64,000 nucleotides of DNA from NCBI RefSeq assembly GCF_013378055.1, contig NZ_CP051130.1, positions 2,420,001-2,484,000 of the forward strand, in the 5' to 3' direction. The notes beneath the pieces are model-generated. The model ran no database searches, was not told the origin of the DNA, and was given only the letters and a program-made list of their open reading frames with translations. The DNA is from Parasphingopyxis sp. CP4 (lineage in GTDB: Bacteria; Pseudomonadota; Alphaproteobacteria; Sphingomonadales; Sphingomonadaceae). A program made the translations under genes and the position numbers. Shown one piece after another: positions 8,687-17,292 of this stretch (its first letter is position 1; the number at the start of each line of letters is the position of its first letter).

Positions 8687-9025
8687 CTAGTCGCCCTGAC
8701 CGGGATCGGGGGAGAAATATTTCTCGAACTTGCCCTCTTCGCCCTTATGGTCATCGGCATCGGCAGGCGCTTCGCGGCTTTGCGTGATGTTCGGCCATTC
8801 TTCGGCGAATTTGGTGTTGAGCTCGAGCCATTTTTCCTGGTTCGGTTCGGTATCAGGGAGAATGGCCTCGGCCGGGCATTCCGGTTCGCATACGCCGCAA
8901 TCGATGCATTCGGCTGGATGGATGACGAGCATATTGTCGCCCTCATAGAAGCAGTCCACCGGACATACTTCGACACAGTCCATATATTTGCACTTAATGC
9001 AGGCATCGGTGACGACATATGTCAT
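8687..9025 (-). CDS. fdxA: 7Fe-8S ferredoxin FdxA
   Basis: A 112-residue low-potential ferredoxin with one [3Fe-4S] and one [4Fe-4S] cluster, acting as a cytoplasmic electron carrier. The cysteine motifs [17 protein letters not shown] (from residue 9) and [12 protein letters not shown] (from residue 40) are complete. The C-terminal extension after residue 60 is typical of the alphaproteobacterial FdxA. It lies 57 bases downstream of the S4-domain gene on the same strand and probably forms the end of the helicase-S4-fdxA operon. Confidence 0.95.
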   Translation of the reverse strand: MTYVVTDACIKCKYMDCVEVCPVDCFYEGDNMLVIHPAECIDCGVCEPECPAEAILPDTEPNQEKWLELNTKFAEEWPNITQSREAPADADDHKGEEGKFEKYFSPDPGQGD

Positions 9026-9082
9026 TGACGCGGCTCTCCTCGTGGTCAGTGGAATTCTGCTAGCGACAAGATGACGCCCCCG

Positions 9083-9370
9083 TCAACGCCTAGTGTCGCT
9101 GATCCTTTCTACGCGGCTATAAATCTCATCTACCAGCTTGGCGGGCACGCGTCGTTCCGGCAGCGATTCTACCCGCAATACGCGCACGCCATTGGGCATG
9201 GGCACGCTCAGCACATCACCAACGCGCACCACGGCATGGGCGCGATCGATCCGTCGGCCGGCACAGCGGATATGGCCTTTCTCGGCAATCTTCTGCGCCA
9301 GGCTCCGGGTCCGGGTGAGCCGGGAGAACCAGAGGAACTTGTCGATGCGCAGGCCGTCATCCTGGGTCAT
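9083..9370 (-). CDS. S4-domain RNA-binding protein (HslR/Hsp15-like)
   Basis: A 95-residue protein made almost wholly of an S4 RNA-binding domain: LRIDKFLWFSRLTRTRSLAQ, the glycine and cysteine in KGHIRCAGRR, and VRVGDVLSVPMPNGVRVLRV. Hsp15 binds stalled 50S subunits carrying nascent chains; the same role here is inferred from the family. The start overlaps the stop of the upstream helicase gene (ATGA), so RNA unwinding and RNA binding functions are translated together. Confidence 0.88.
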   Translation of the reverse strand: MTQDDGLRIDKFLWFSRLTRTRSLAQKIAEKGHIRCAGRRIDRAHAVVRVGDVLSVPMPNGVRVLRVESLPERRVPAKLVDEIYSRVERISDTRR

Positions 9371-11904
9371 TTCTTGCCCAGATCGAGTTCGGCAAGCTTG
9401 GCAAAGGCATTGCCCGGCGCCGCCTTGCGTGGCCTGGGTTTCGGTGGGCGGCGACCGCGCCAGGCCCAGCGGCCCGGGCCGCCTTCGCTTTCCGGAGGCG
9501 CGGGTTGGAAGCCAAGCGACTGCATCAACCGGGCAAGTGCGGCTTCGCTGAGCCCGAGCGACGTCGAGAATGCGGGATCGGGCAGGAAGGCCTCCTTGCC
9601 GGTGCGCGCATCATGCGCGGCGCGGGCAACGCGTTCGGCCATGTCGATCCGCAGCATCTGGCCGGCAAAGCCGCGAAAACCGGCGTCGCGCCAAGCGGCA
9701 AGCGTCGCGCCCCTTGGTTCGGGCAGCAAGACAGCGCCGGCGGGCGGCAGTTCGGGCATCGGCCGGTTGTTGAGCGCTGCAGCGAGCGCCAGGCGCCAGC
9801 GGGTCGGCTCGGGCTTCATCAACGCAGCATGGAAAATATCGAGCGCACCGATGGTCAGTCCCAACCGACCGATCCGGTGCCGTTGTTGCTTGTCGAGCTG
9901 CCCCAGGGGGCCGAGCGCTATCTTGCGCGCCAGTATTCCGCCGGCCTCGAGCAGGGGGGCGAGCAGCGCGCGGATTGCCGGGTCGGTCTGCTCGGCATTG
10001 AGCGCGGCATCGATCCTGCGCAACGGTCCGAGTATGCGGCCGGTGGTGCGGGCGATCCAGGCCTGCAGGCGCTGGGCGATGCGGGCCTGCTGCTCGGGGG
10101 TCAGGGCAGAGAGAGTGCGGTCGAGGGTGATTTCCGGCGTGAGCAGCGCCTTGCCGGCGGAAAGGGCTGCCACGATCTCGCCACGCCAGGCCAGGCGAAT
10201 GGGCCCACCGGCATCGGTCAGCACCGCAAAAGCTTCATCGCTATCGGCGAGCAAGGCTGCAGTCCGCTGCGCCCATTCCCCGCCAAGCCGGCGTTCGGCC
10301 GCGGCGAGCAGGCGCTTCGTGTCTGCGTGATTGCTGCCCGGATCGACGGTGAAGCGAAAGCCGGTAATCGTGCCGATCGGTTCGTCATCGACGGTCACGA
10401 CACCGTCTGCATCGACCCGGACCGGCAGCGCTTCTTCTCCCTTCGCCCCAAGATCGCGCATCAAGACGGTTGTCCGCCGATCGACAAATCGTTGCGTCAG
10501 GCTGTCATGCAGCGCGTCCGACAATCGTTGCTCGATCGCCGCAGCGCGGTCTGCACCTTTATCGGGATTTTCAAGCCAGTCAGCACGGTGCGCGACATAG
10601 GCCCAGGTCCGGATCGCGGCCAATCGCCCGGCCAGCGTCTCAACATCCCCGGCGAGATTTTCGAGCGCGCTTATTTCCTGCGCAAAAACCGGCGCCGGGA
10701 TATGGCCATCGCCCTCAGAAAGATGGCGGAACAGCCGGCCGACGAGCCGCGCATGTCCATCTGCACCGGTCTTGCGAAAATCGGGCAAGCCACAGGCGGC
10801 CCATAGTCGCGTCACCATATTCGCGTCGGTTGCCCGCTCGCGCACCCATGTTTCCTCGGCGAGTTTTTTGAGCACGGTCAGATCGACGGTTTCGGGCGCC
10901 GCGCGCAACACCTCCTGCTCGGGACGGTATTCGAGATCGGCGATCAATGTATCGATCGTATCGAAGCGCGGATCGCCATCGCGCCAATAGAGTTGCCGCA
11001 GATTGGGGAAGTCATGGCCTTCGATCCGTTCGATCTCGGCATCAGTAAAGCTCGCATGATCGCCGCCTTCGAGGCCCAATGTCCCAAACGTGCCGTCGCG
11101 CTGATGACGGCCCGCGCGGCCGGCGATCTGCGCCATCTCATGGATATGCAAGCGCCGCCGCCGTCGCCCGTCAAATTTGCGGAGCGAGGCAAAGGCGACA
11201 TGGTGCACATCCATGTTCAGCCCCATGCCAATCGCATCAGTGGCAACAAGATAGTCCACCTCGCCCGCCTGGAACATCGCAACCTGCGCGTTGCGGGTGC
11301 GCGGACTGAGTGCACCCATCACAACGGCCGCGCCGCCGCGCAACCGGCGCAAGGCTTCGGCCACGGCGTAAACTTCTTCGGCGCTGAAGGCGACGATCGC
11401 GGACCGCGGCGGAAGGCGGGAGAGCTTTCTGGGTCCACTGTAGGAGAGCGTGGAAAAGCGGGGCCGAGAGATGATCTCGGCATCGGGAGCCAGCGCGCCC
11501 AACATCGGGCGCAAGCTATCCGATCCGAGAATCATTGTTTCCTCGCGCCCGCGCATATGGAGCATGCGATCGGTGAAAACATGGCCGCGCTCGGGATCGG
11601 CGGCGAGCTGGGCTTCGTCCAGCGCAACAAAGGCGGTATCCCGATCCCGCGGCATGGATTCTGCCGTACAGAGAAACCAGCGCGCCTTTTCCGGAAGGAT
11701 CTTCTCTTCGCCGGTGATCAGCCCGACACTGTCCGGGCCTTTTGCAGCGACCACCCGATCGTAGACTTCCCGGGCCAACAGGCGCAGCGGGAAACCGATC
11801 ATCCCGCTGGCATGACCCATCATGCGCTCGACCGCGAGATGCGTCTTGCCGGTATTGGTCGGGCCGAGCACGGCAGCAAGCGGTGCACGGGCGAAATTGC
11901 TCAT
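9367..11904 (-). CDS. Suv3-like DEAD/DEAH-family RNA helicase
   Basis: An 845-residue superfamily 2 helicase resembling the mitochondrial degradasome helicase SUV3, which in alphaproteobacteria is a conserved but little-studied protein. Motif I is GPTNTGKTH at 14-22, motif II is DEAQ at 96-99 (the usual DExH/Q for Suv3), motif III-like GSDSLRPML follows, and motif VI QIAGRAGR is near 250 after RRRLHIHEMA. The remaining 550 residues include the Suv3-type C-terminal regions and a basic end (RRPPKPRPRK). It likely unwinds structured RNA or RNA-DNA hybrids during RNA decay. It leads an operon with the S4-domain protein. Confidence 0.88.
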   Translation of the reverse strand: MSNFARAPLAAVLGPTNTGKTHLAVERMMGHASGMIGFPLRLLAREVYDRVVAAKGPDSVGLITGEEKILPEKARWFLCTAESMPRDRDTAFVALDEAQLAADPERGHVFTDRMLHMRGREETMILGSDSLRPMLGALAPDAEIISRPRFSTLSYSGPRKLSRLPPRSAIVAFSAEEVYAVAEALRRLRGGAAVVMGALSPRTRNAQVAMFQAGEVDYLVATDAIGMGLNMDVHHVAFASLRKFDGRRRRRLHIHEMAQIAGRAGRHQRDGTFGTLGLEGGDHASFTDAEIERIEGHDFPNLRQLYWRDGDPRFDTIDTLIADLEYRPEQEVLRAAPETVDLTVLKKLAEETWVRERATDANMVTRLWAACGLPDFRKTGADGHARLVGRLFRHLSEGDGHIPAPVFAQEISALENLAGDVETLAGRLAAIRTWAYVAHRADWLENPDKGADRAAAIEQRLSDALHDSLTQRFVDRRTTVLMRDLGAKGEEALPVRVDADGVVTVDDEPIGTITGFRFTVDPGSNHADTKRLLAAAERRLGGEWAQRTAALLADSDEAFAVLTDAGGPIRLAWRGEIVAALSAGKALLTPEITLDRTLSALTPEQQARIAQRLQAWIARTTGRILGPLRRIDAALNAEQTDPAIRALLAPLLEAGGILARKIALGPLGQLDKQQRHRIGRLGLTIGALDIFHAALMKPEPTRWRLALAAALNNRPMPELPPAGAVLLPEPRGATLAAWRDAGFRGFAGQMLRIDMAERVARAAHDARTGKEAFLPDPAFSTSLGLSEAALARLMQSLGFQPAPPESEGGPGRWAWRGRRPPKPRPRKAAPGNAFAKLAELDLGKK

Positions 11905-12025
11905 CTCTTTTCCATCGGCGATCCAGTGCTACCGCGCAAGATGCATAATCTCAAAGAATCCCCGAAATGCGGCCTGTCGAGCGACTCTCACGGCTCGCCG
12001 CATCCGTGATTCCCCCTGCCTCACC

Positions 12026-12041
12026 TTAATTTGACTTTAAC
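12026..12041 (+). promoter_or_regulatory. Full CtrA-type binding site
   Basis: TTAA-TTTGACT-TTAAC matches the alphaproteobacterial CtrA full-site consensus TTAA-N7-TTAAC exactly. A second TTAA-N6-TTAACC overlaps it, ending at 12051. The site lies about 75 bases before the M23 peptidase start, in a 209-base intergenic region shared with the divergent helicase gene. The regulator is not encoded in the window. Confidence 0.75.
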
Positions 12042-12113
12042 GTTTTTTAACCACAACGGTCATTCCCGGAGATGCGCCCGATGCGCCCGGGTGTAATTAG
12101 CTCTTAAGCGGGG

Positions 12114-13688
12114 TTGTACTTGTATCAGCGCAACGAATTTGAGGGGGCTCAAGGGAGCGGCACTGCCGCACTGTCCTTCGATTCTGCTGTATCAGACGAA
12201 AAAGACCCGCAGATCCCAAATTTCGGTGAAGCCCTGCGATCCAGGATTCCGGTCGATCGCTGGCGCGACCTTGATCTGATCGTCGATCTCGGAGCGCAGG
12301 TCGGCAGCAAAACCTGGTGGCGTGGAGCGGCTACGTGCGCGGCGCTTTGTGTGACAACATTCCTGTTGGCACCCAGTGTCGAAGCAATACCGACGGCGGC
12401 TGAACCAATGGACCAAGCGCAATGGGATGAAGCCCGTGCCCAAGCGATCACGCCACTGGCGTTGGGCGGAGATACCGGGCGGCGGATGGCGGCTACCGAA
12501 TCTGTCGAACCACTTGCCGGTACACCCGAACGCCCGCGTATTGAGCTCAGCGCAACATTGGGCCGTGGTGATGGCCTTGCCCGCGTCATGCAACGCGCCG
12601 GCATCGCGTCAAACGAAGCGGTAGAGCTGGCAGCGATGATTACCGATGCCGTGCCAGTTGAAGATATTCGGCCTGGCACCGTCATGAATATTGTATTGGG
12701 CCGTCGACCGAACCGAACGGTTCCGCGTCCGGTGGACGAGATTGCCTTTCGCGCGCGTTTCGATCTGAAGCTTGAGGTGGCCCGGGTAGATGGGGCATTG
12801 CGTCTCAACCAGATCCCGATCGCAGTGGATGATACACCGCTGCGTATTCGTGGCCGGGTGGGATCGAGCCTGTATCGGTCAGCTCGCGCTGCGGGCGCAC
12901 CGCCTGCGGCCATCCAGGAATATCTGCGTGCCATTGGCACACGCATGTCGGTTAATCGCGACATACCGGCAGATTCCACCTTCGATCTGATCGTTGAACA
13001 TCGCCGGGCTGAAACTGGCGAGATAGAGATTGGCCGGCTGATCTATGCCGGCATCGAGCGCGGCGAGCGCGAAACTCAACTGCTCCGTTGGGCCGTTGAT
13101 GGCGATGATCAATGGTTTGAGGCATCTGGCGTTGGCCAGCGTACCGGCCAGATGCTGATGCCGGTCAATGGACGGCTGACGTCCGGCTTTGGCTATCGCC
13201 GTCATCCAATTCTCGGCTATCGCCGTTTGCATACCGGGCTCGACATTGCTGCTGTACGCGGCACACCGATCCGTGCTGCAGCATCCGGAACCGTGAACTA
13301 TTCCGGGCGTAATCGCGGTTATGGCAACTATGTCCGGATCAGTCATGGTAGCGGTATCCAGACCGCCTATGCGCATATGAGCCGGATTGTCGCGTCGAAC
13401 GGATCGCGCGTCAGCCAGGGCCAGATCATCGGCTATGTCGGTTCGACCGGCATGTCGACCGGACCGCATCTTCACTATGAATTGATCCGCAATGGCCGGA
13501 AGGTCGATCCGCGATCGGTGAGCTTCACTCGCCAGGCGCGGATCACCGGCGATGAATTGCAGCGGTTCCGCGCGACCTTGGCGAACTTGCTTGAGGTTGA
13601 GCCCGGCGCTGCCCTTTCCCGCCGCGAGGATCGCGAGGAGCCGGAAATCGCCAGCGGCGCCCGTCGAACGGAACGCACTTCCAGCTAG
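12114..13688 (+). CDS. M23 family (LytM) metallopeptidase
   Basis: A 524-residue envelope protein likely to cut peptidoglycan cross-links. A cytoplasmic N-terminus of about 65 residues is followed by one membrane helix (about 68-87, AATCAALCVTTFLLAPSVEA), a long periplasmic middle with an opacity-associated/LysM-like part, and a C-terminal LytM domain (about 355-475). The zinc ligands are visible: H373-x-x-x-D377 in HTGLD and the HLH pair at 452/454 in PHLHYE. The start appears to be TTG (12114 or 12120), without a strong ribosome-binding site. A CtrA site upstream suggests cell-cycle control of this wall enzyme. Confidence 0.9.
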   Translation: MYLYQRNEFEGAQGSGTAALSFDSAVSDEKDPQIPNFGEALRSRIPVDRWRDLDLIVDLGAQVGSKTWWRGAATCAALCVTTFLLAPSVEAIPTAAEPMDQAQWDEARAQAITPLALGGDTGRRMAATESVEPLAGTPERPRIELSATLGRGDGLARVMQRAGIASNEAVELAAMITDAVPVEDIRPGTVMNIVLGRRPNRTVPRPVDEIAFRARFDLKLEVARVDGALRLNQIPIAVDDTPLRIRGRVGSSLYRSARAAGAPPAAIQEYLRAIGTRMSVNRDIPADSTFDLIVEHRRAETGEIEIGRLIYAGIERGERETQLLRWAVDGDDQWFEASGVGQRTGQMLMPVNGRLTSGFGYRRHPILGYRRLHTGLDIAAVRGTPIRAAASGTVNYSGRNRGYGNYVRISHGSGIQTAYAHMSRIVASNGSRVSQGQIIGYVGSTGMSTGPHLHYELIRNGRKVDPRSVSFTRQARITGDELQRFRATLANLLEVEPGAALSRREDREEPEIASGARRTERTSS

Positions 13689-13723
13689 AGCCTGTTCGGC
13701 GGCATTCCAACAACAGCGCTACC

Positions 13724-13753
13724 AAAAAAGCCCCACCTTCCGGCAGGGCTTTC
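13724..13753. terminator. Terminator between convergent M23 and HerA genes
   Basis: AAAAAAGCCC and GGGCTTTCT flank a short loop. On the minus strand the hairpin is followed by TTTTTT, fitting a terminator for the HerA gene; on the plus strand the T run is weaker but may also serve the peptidase gene. Confidence 0.8.
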
Positions 13754-13774
13754 TGGGTAGTCTTGGATGTCGGA

Positions 13775-15460
13775 CTATCGGCCCTGGCTGCGCCAGCGCT
13801 TAATGGTCCGGGAAACAATGCCCTGTTCGTCGCCGACATGGGTCCACATTTCTGAGAATACCGGATCACCCGATGCCGGTCGTTTTTCTTCTTCCAGCGT
13901 ATCGAAGGCGATACGGATAGGAACCGACACACCTTCGCCGCAGACAATGCATTCGCGATTGCGCAGGGCCGGGATCACATCAAGGAACCCGCGCGCACCC
14001 TCAGGCATCGCGGAGCGCACATGCGCTTGGTCACGGTCATTGTTGAGGCGCATCGCGATAATCGTACCGCACTGGGAGAGCACGCCCTCGGCAAGATCCG
14101 ACGGACGCTGGGTAATAAGGCCCAGCGAAACGCCATATTTACGACCTTCCTTGGCGATCCGGCTCAAAATATTGCCGACCGCGGATTCCTGTTCGATATG
14201 GCCGGCCGGGATATAGCGGTGGGCCTCCTCGCATACGAGCAGGATCGGCCGTTGTGGTTCATTGCGTGACCAGATCGCATAGTCGAACACCATGCGAGAC
14301 AGGACGGCGACCACGACCGAACAGATATCAGACGGCACGCCCGAAACGTCGACGATCGAGATTGGTTTGCCATTGCCCGGCAAGCGGAAGACGCGACCAA
14401 TGAAATCAGCCATCGTATCGGCGACCAGCATACCCGAGAACATGAAGCTGTAGCGCGGATCGGCCTTGAGTTCCTCGATCTTGCTTTTGAGGCGCATATA
14501 GGGCGCCGTATCATTCGCTGAATCGAGATGGCCCATTTCCGTTGTGATCAGCGAAAGCAGATCGGAGAGCAGATATGGAACGGGACTGTCGACGGTCAGC
14601 TGCGGAATTTCTTCGGCAAGCCGGCTCTTCGCGCGCGATGCCAACAGGCATTTCGCAAGAATATCGCGGTCGCGTTGCTTGTCGGCGCCAGAGGTCGTGA
14701 TCAGAACTTCGCAATGTTCTTCAAAGTTCATCAGCCAATAGGGAAGCGCGAGATTGTTCACATCGAAAATTTCGCCAGCGCCCTTAAAGGCCGCGCTATA
14801 CTCGCCATGCGGATCGACCATCACGATATGGCTTTCCGGTGCGAGTTCGCAGATCCGATGGAGGATCAATGCGACGCTGGTCGATTTACCGGTACCGGTT
14901 GAGCCGAGCACCGCGAAATGCTTGCCGAGCATGGGATCGACATAGAGTGCGCCGCGAATATCCTTGGTCGGGTAGACATTGCCGATCTCAATATGCGGAC
15001 GGCTTTCCGTCGCAAACATTTGGCGCATATCCGCATCGGACACGGCCATTACCGGCGAACCGGGGATCGGGAAGCGTGTTACACCGCGGCGGAAGCCTTT
15101 AACCCGGTTGGATCCCTCGACAACGATACCTTCGCCGAGAAAGTCGATATAGGCATCGACAGAAGCCGGATTGTTGGGATCTGCCGCAAGCGTGCGGATA
15201 TTGGCAACCAGCCAGCTATCGCCGACACGAATTTTTACCTGGCTGCCGACTTGGCCAGCCATGGCCAGCGTAGGATCGGGATCAGCGCGAACCTGATCAA
15301 GCATCTGGGCATCGACAGCGATACGCGAACCGGAGCCGGCGATCTCGGTCACATGACCGATCACGATATCACCCTCGCGGGAAACCATGCTGCCGACGAG
15401 CGAAGCGCCGTTCGCTTCTTCTTCGTCAGCTACTGGCCGAAAAGTACCAATCTCATCCAT
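13775..15460 (-). CDS. HerA-type hexameric ATPase
   Basis: A 561-residue AAA+-like ATPase of the HerA/FtsK (DUF87) family. Residues 20-130 form the N-terminal HAS-barrel (GDIVIGHVTEI, VGSQVKIRVGDSWLVANI); the Walker A motif GSTGTGKST is at 186-194, the Walker B region is ILLVCEEAHRYIP near 402, and the arginine/sensor region GVSLGLITQRPSDLAEGVL follows. In archaea HerA works with the NurA nuclease in end resection; some bacterial HerA proteins pair with defence nucleases or Sir2 domains. No nuclease, NurA or Sir2 gene is adjacent here, so a housekeeping DNA-translocation role is more likely, though unproven. Confidence 0.88.
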   Translation of the reverse strand: MDEIGTFRPVADEEEANGASLVGSMVSREGDIVIGHVTEIAGSGSRIAVDAQMLDQVRADPDPTLAMAGQVGSQVKIRVGDSWLVANIRTLAADPNNPASVDAYIDFLGEGIVVEGSNRVKGFRRGVTRFPIPGSPVMAVSDADMRQMFATESRPHIEIGNVYPTKDIRGALYVDPMLGKHFAVLGSTGTGKSTSVALILHRICELAPESHIVMVDPHGEYSAAFKGAGEIFDVNNLALPYWLMNFEEHCEVLITTSGADKQRDRDILAKCLLASRAKSRLAEEIPQLTVDSPVPYLLSDLLSLITTEMGHLDSANDTAPYMRLKSKIEELKADPRYSFMFSGMLVADTMADFIGRVFRLPGNGKPISIVDVSGVPSDICSVVVAVLSRMVFDYAIWSRNEPQRPILLVCEEAHRYIPAGHIEQESAVGNILSRIAKEGRKYGVSLGLITQRPSDLAEGVLSQCGTIIAMRLNNDRDQAHVRSAMPEGARGFLDVIPALRNRECIVCGEGVSVPIRIAFDTLEEEKRPASGDPVFSEMWTHVGDEQGIVSRTIKRWRSQGR

Positions 15461-15549
15461 GTCAGGTAATACCCCATTTGCCTGATTTTCAACGGATGGA
15501 AACTAGCAGCAAAAGGGTAAATATTTTGCTTACCATAGGCGCAGAATGC

Positions 15550-16314
15550 CTAAAGCCGGCGGAAGGCGATCCCCGCAATCCAGCCGAGGAGCAGCGATAC
15601 AAGCACTGCGGCCAGACCATAAAGAAAACCGTTATTTTCAGCGGCATTAGCGACAAATCGTTCAAATCCCGACTTATCGATGCGAATTTCGCGCACTTCG
15701 CCGGCCAAGACCCGGCCATCCTGGATCAGGAATGTTTCGGCTGTATAGTCGCCTACCGGCACCCGCGCGGGGATATCGATCTGTGCATTGTACAGCACGC
15801 CTTCAGTCACCTCGACGGCTCCAAGCTGTTCAACATATAGATCATTACGACCGCGAAGATCGACAAGGCCGTCGTCAAATCGCCGTGCTTCTTCCGGCGG
15901 ATTCGCGCTGGCAGGAGATAGTTGCAGGCTGTCTATGCCGAGTTCGTAGATAGCTGCAGTGCGCTCATCGACGATTTCATCAATCGGCCGGGCACTCGCC
16001 AGCGCGTAAAATGCCGGAGCTGATCGGAACCGGGCCTGGGCGGCATTCATCCAAATGCCCATCCATTGCTGTTTTTCGCGCACCAGGATTGATTGCTCGG
16101 GTCCCTTCAGGACGACGACGATGTCGACCGGGTCTTCGGGAACGCGTCCTTCGGGATAGAGGATCGCGCCATAGACCATCAGCTCGGCACCGGTGAAACT
16201 GTAAATGATCTCGATCTGCTCCTGATCGACCGCTGGAACCAGCCGCGGGCGGGCCTGCCCCATCAGCATGGGCACAACCATCAGGAGGAGAATGAGGGGC
16301 GCGATCCGTTTCAT
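15550..16314 (-). CDS. TIGR02186 family (Alph_Pro_TM) membrane protein
   Basis: A 254-residue protein with a signal peptide (1-21, ILLLMVVPMLMGQA), a periplasmic beta-rich body and one C-terminal membrane helix (about 229-249, LYGLAAVLVSLLLGWIAGIAF). The pattern QEQIEIIYSFTGAELMVYGAI and DIVVVLKGPEQSILVREKQQWMGIWMN belongs to the alphaproteobacterial family TIGR02186, whose function is unknown. ATG 16312-16314 is chosen because it overlaps the stop of the upstream TauE/SafE gene (ATGA) and creates the signal peptide. The constant pairing of these two families suggests a joint role in sulfur-compound or anion export. Confidence 0.9.
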   Translation of the reverse strand: MKRIAPLILLLMVVPMLMGQARPRLVPAVDQEQIEIIYSFTGAELMVYGAILYPEGRVPEDPVDIVVVLKGPEQSILVREKQQWMGIWMNAAQARFRSAPAFYALASARPIDEIVDERTAAIYELGIDSLQLSPASANPPEEARRFDDGLVDLRGRNDLYVEQLGAVEVTEGVLYNAQIDIPARVPVGDYTAETFLIQDGRVLAGEVREIRIDKSGFERFVANAAENNGFLYGLAAVLVSLLLGWIAGIAFRRL

Positions 16315-17225
16315 GTGATCTCGATCGAATAGATTTCGTCTGGCCGCCATCCGAGCCCAAGCGCCATGCGCACCGCGACGAGGATGCACAGCGCCGCGAG
16401 GAATAATCTTAGCCATTCCGGATTGATGCGTGTCGATAGTCGAGCACCGATTTGCGCACCGGTGACACTGCCGATCAGCAGCAATACCGCCAGGACGATG
16501 TCGACAGCCTGGGTCGTCAGCGCATGGACCATGGTCGTTGCCGCTGCGACAAACAGGATTTGAAACAAGGATGTGCCGACAACCACGCGGGTCGACATGC
16601 CAAGGATATAGATCATGGCTGGAACAAGCACGAACCCACCGCCAATCCCCAGCATGACGGTAAGCGTGCCGACGAGAAAGCCGACAGCAAAGGGGGCGAC
16701 AGGCGAAATATAGAGCCCAGAGCCATAGAATCGCCAACGCAGGGGGAGTGCGGCGACGACGGGATGGTGGCGACGATTGGGCGGTTTGATACGGACACCC
16801 GATCTTCGAGCCTCGATCACGGTCCAGGCTTCGCGGATCATCAGGATTCCGATGCCCGTCAGGAGGATGATGTATAGCATCGCCACTACGACATCGATCT
16901 GGCCGGCTTGTTGCAGTTGCAGGAAAACGATCCCACCAAATATGGTGCCAAATATGCCGCCCACGATCAGCACGGCACCCATTCTGAAGTCGACGCCCTT
17001 GCGCTGGGCATGTGCAGCAACACCTGACACACTCGCACCGGTTATCTGCGTGGTCGCCGAGGCTACTGCGACGGCCGGAGATATGCCCGAGAAGATCAGG
17101 AGCGGTGTCGTCAGAAAACCACCGCCGACACCGAACATGCCGGACAATATGCCGACCACACCTCCCAAAAGGATGATCACGAACGCATTGACCGAAATTT
17201 CAGCGATCGGGAGATAAATATCCAT
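16311..17225 (-). CDS. TauE/SafE family anion (sulfite) exporter
   Basis: A 304-residue polytopic inner-membrane protein with about eight hydrophobic helices. The family repeats are visible: VNAFVIILLGGVVGILSGMFGVGGGFLTTPLLIF near the N-terminus and a second VGFLVGTLTVMLGIGGGFVLVPAMIY in the C-terminal half. Members export sulfite, sulfoacetate or other organosulfonate products; the substrate here is unknown. It is the first gene of a two-gene operon with the TIGR02186 protein. Start ATG 17223-17225 gives the usual short N-terminus. Confidence 0.9.
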   Translation of the reverse strand: MDIYLPIAEISVNAFVIILLGGVVGILSGMFGVGGGFLTTPLLIFSGISPAVAVASATTQITGASVSGVAAHAQRKGVDFRMGAVLIVGGIFGTIFGGIVFLQLQQAGQIDVVVAMLYIILLTGIGILMIREAWTVIEARRSGVRIKPPNRRHHPVVAALPLRWRFYGSGLYISPVAPFAVGFLVGTLTVMLGIGGGFVLVPAMIYILGMSTRVVVGTSLFQILFVAAATTMVHALTTQAVDIVLAVLLLIGSVTGAQIGARLSTRINPEWLRLFLAALCILVAVRMALGLGWRPDEIYSIEIT

Positions 17226-17251
17226 CAGCTACTGGCCTACCGATTTTGGCC

Positions 17252-17287
17252 GCCGAGCGGAAGGTGGTGTCTGTCGATCCGCTCGGC
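17252..17287 (-). other. Inverted repeat after the NfrB-partner gene
   Basis: GCCGAGCGG and CCGCTCGGC form a perfect 9-base stem with an 18-base loop directly after the stop of the 355-residue protein. There is no T run on the minus strand, so it is either a factor-dependent 3-prime end or an RNA-stability hairpin; on the plus strand it is followed by TTTCTT. Confidence 0.4.
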
Positions 17288-17292
17288 TTTCT

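Noticed and set aside
9071-10806. Long open frames on the plus strand opposite the helicase gene
   Set aside because: They are high-GC antisense shadows without family motifs; the helicase on the minus strand has all expected motifs.
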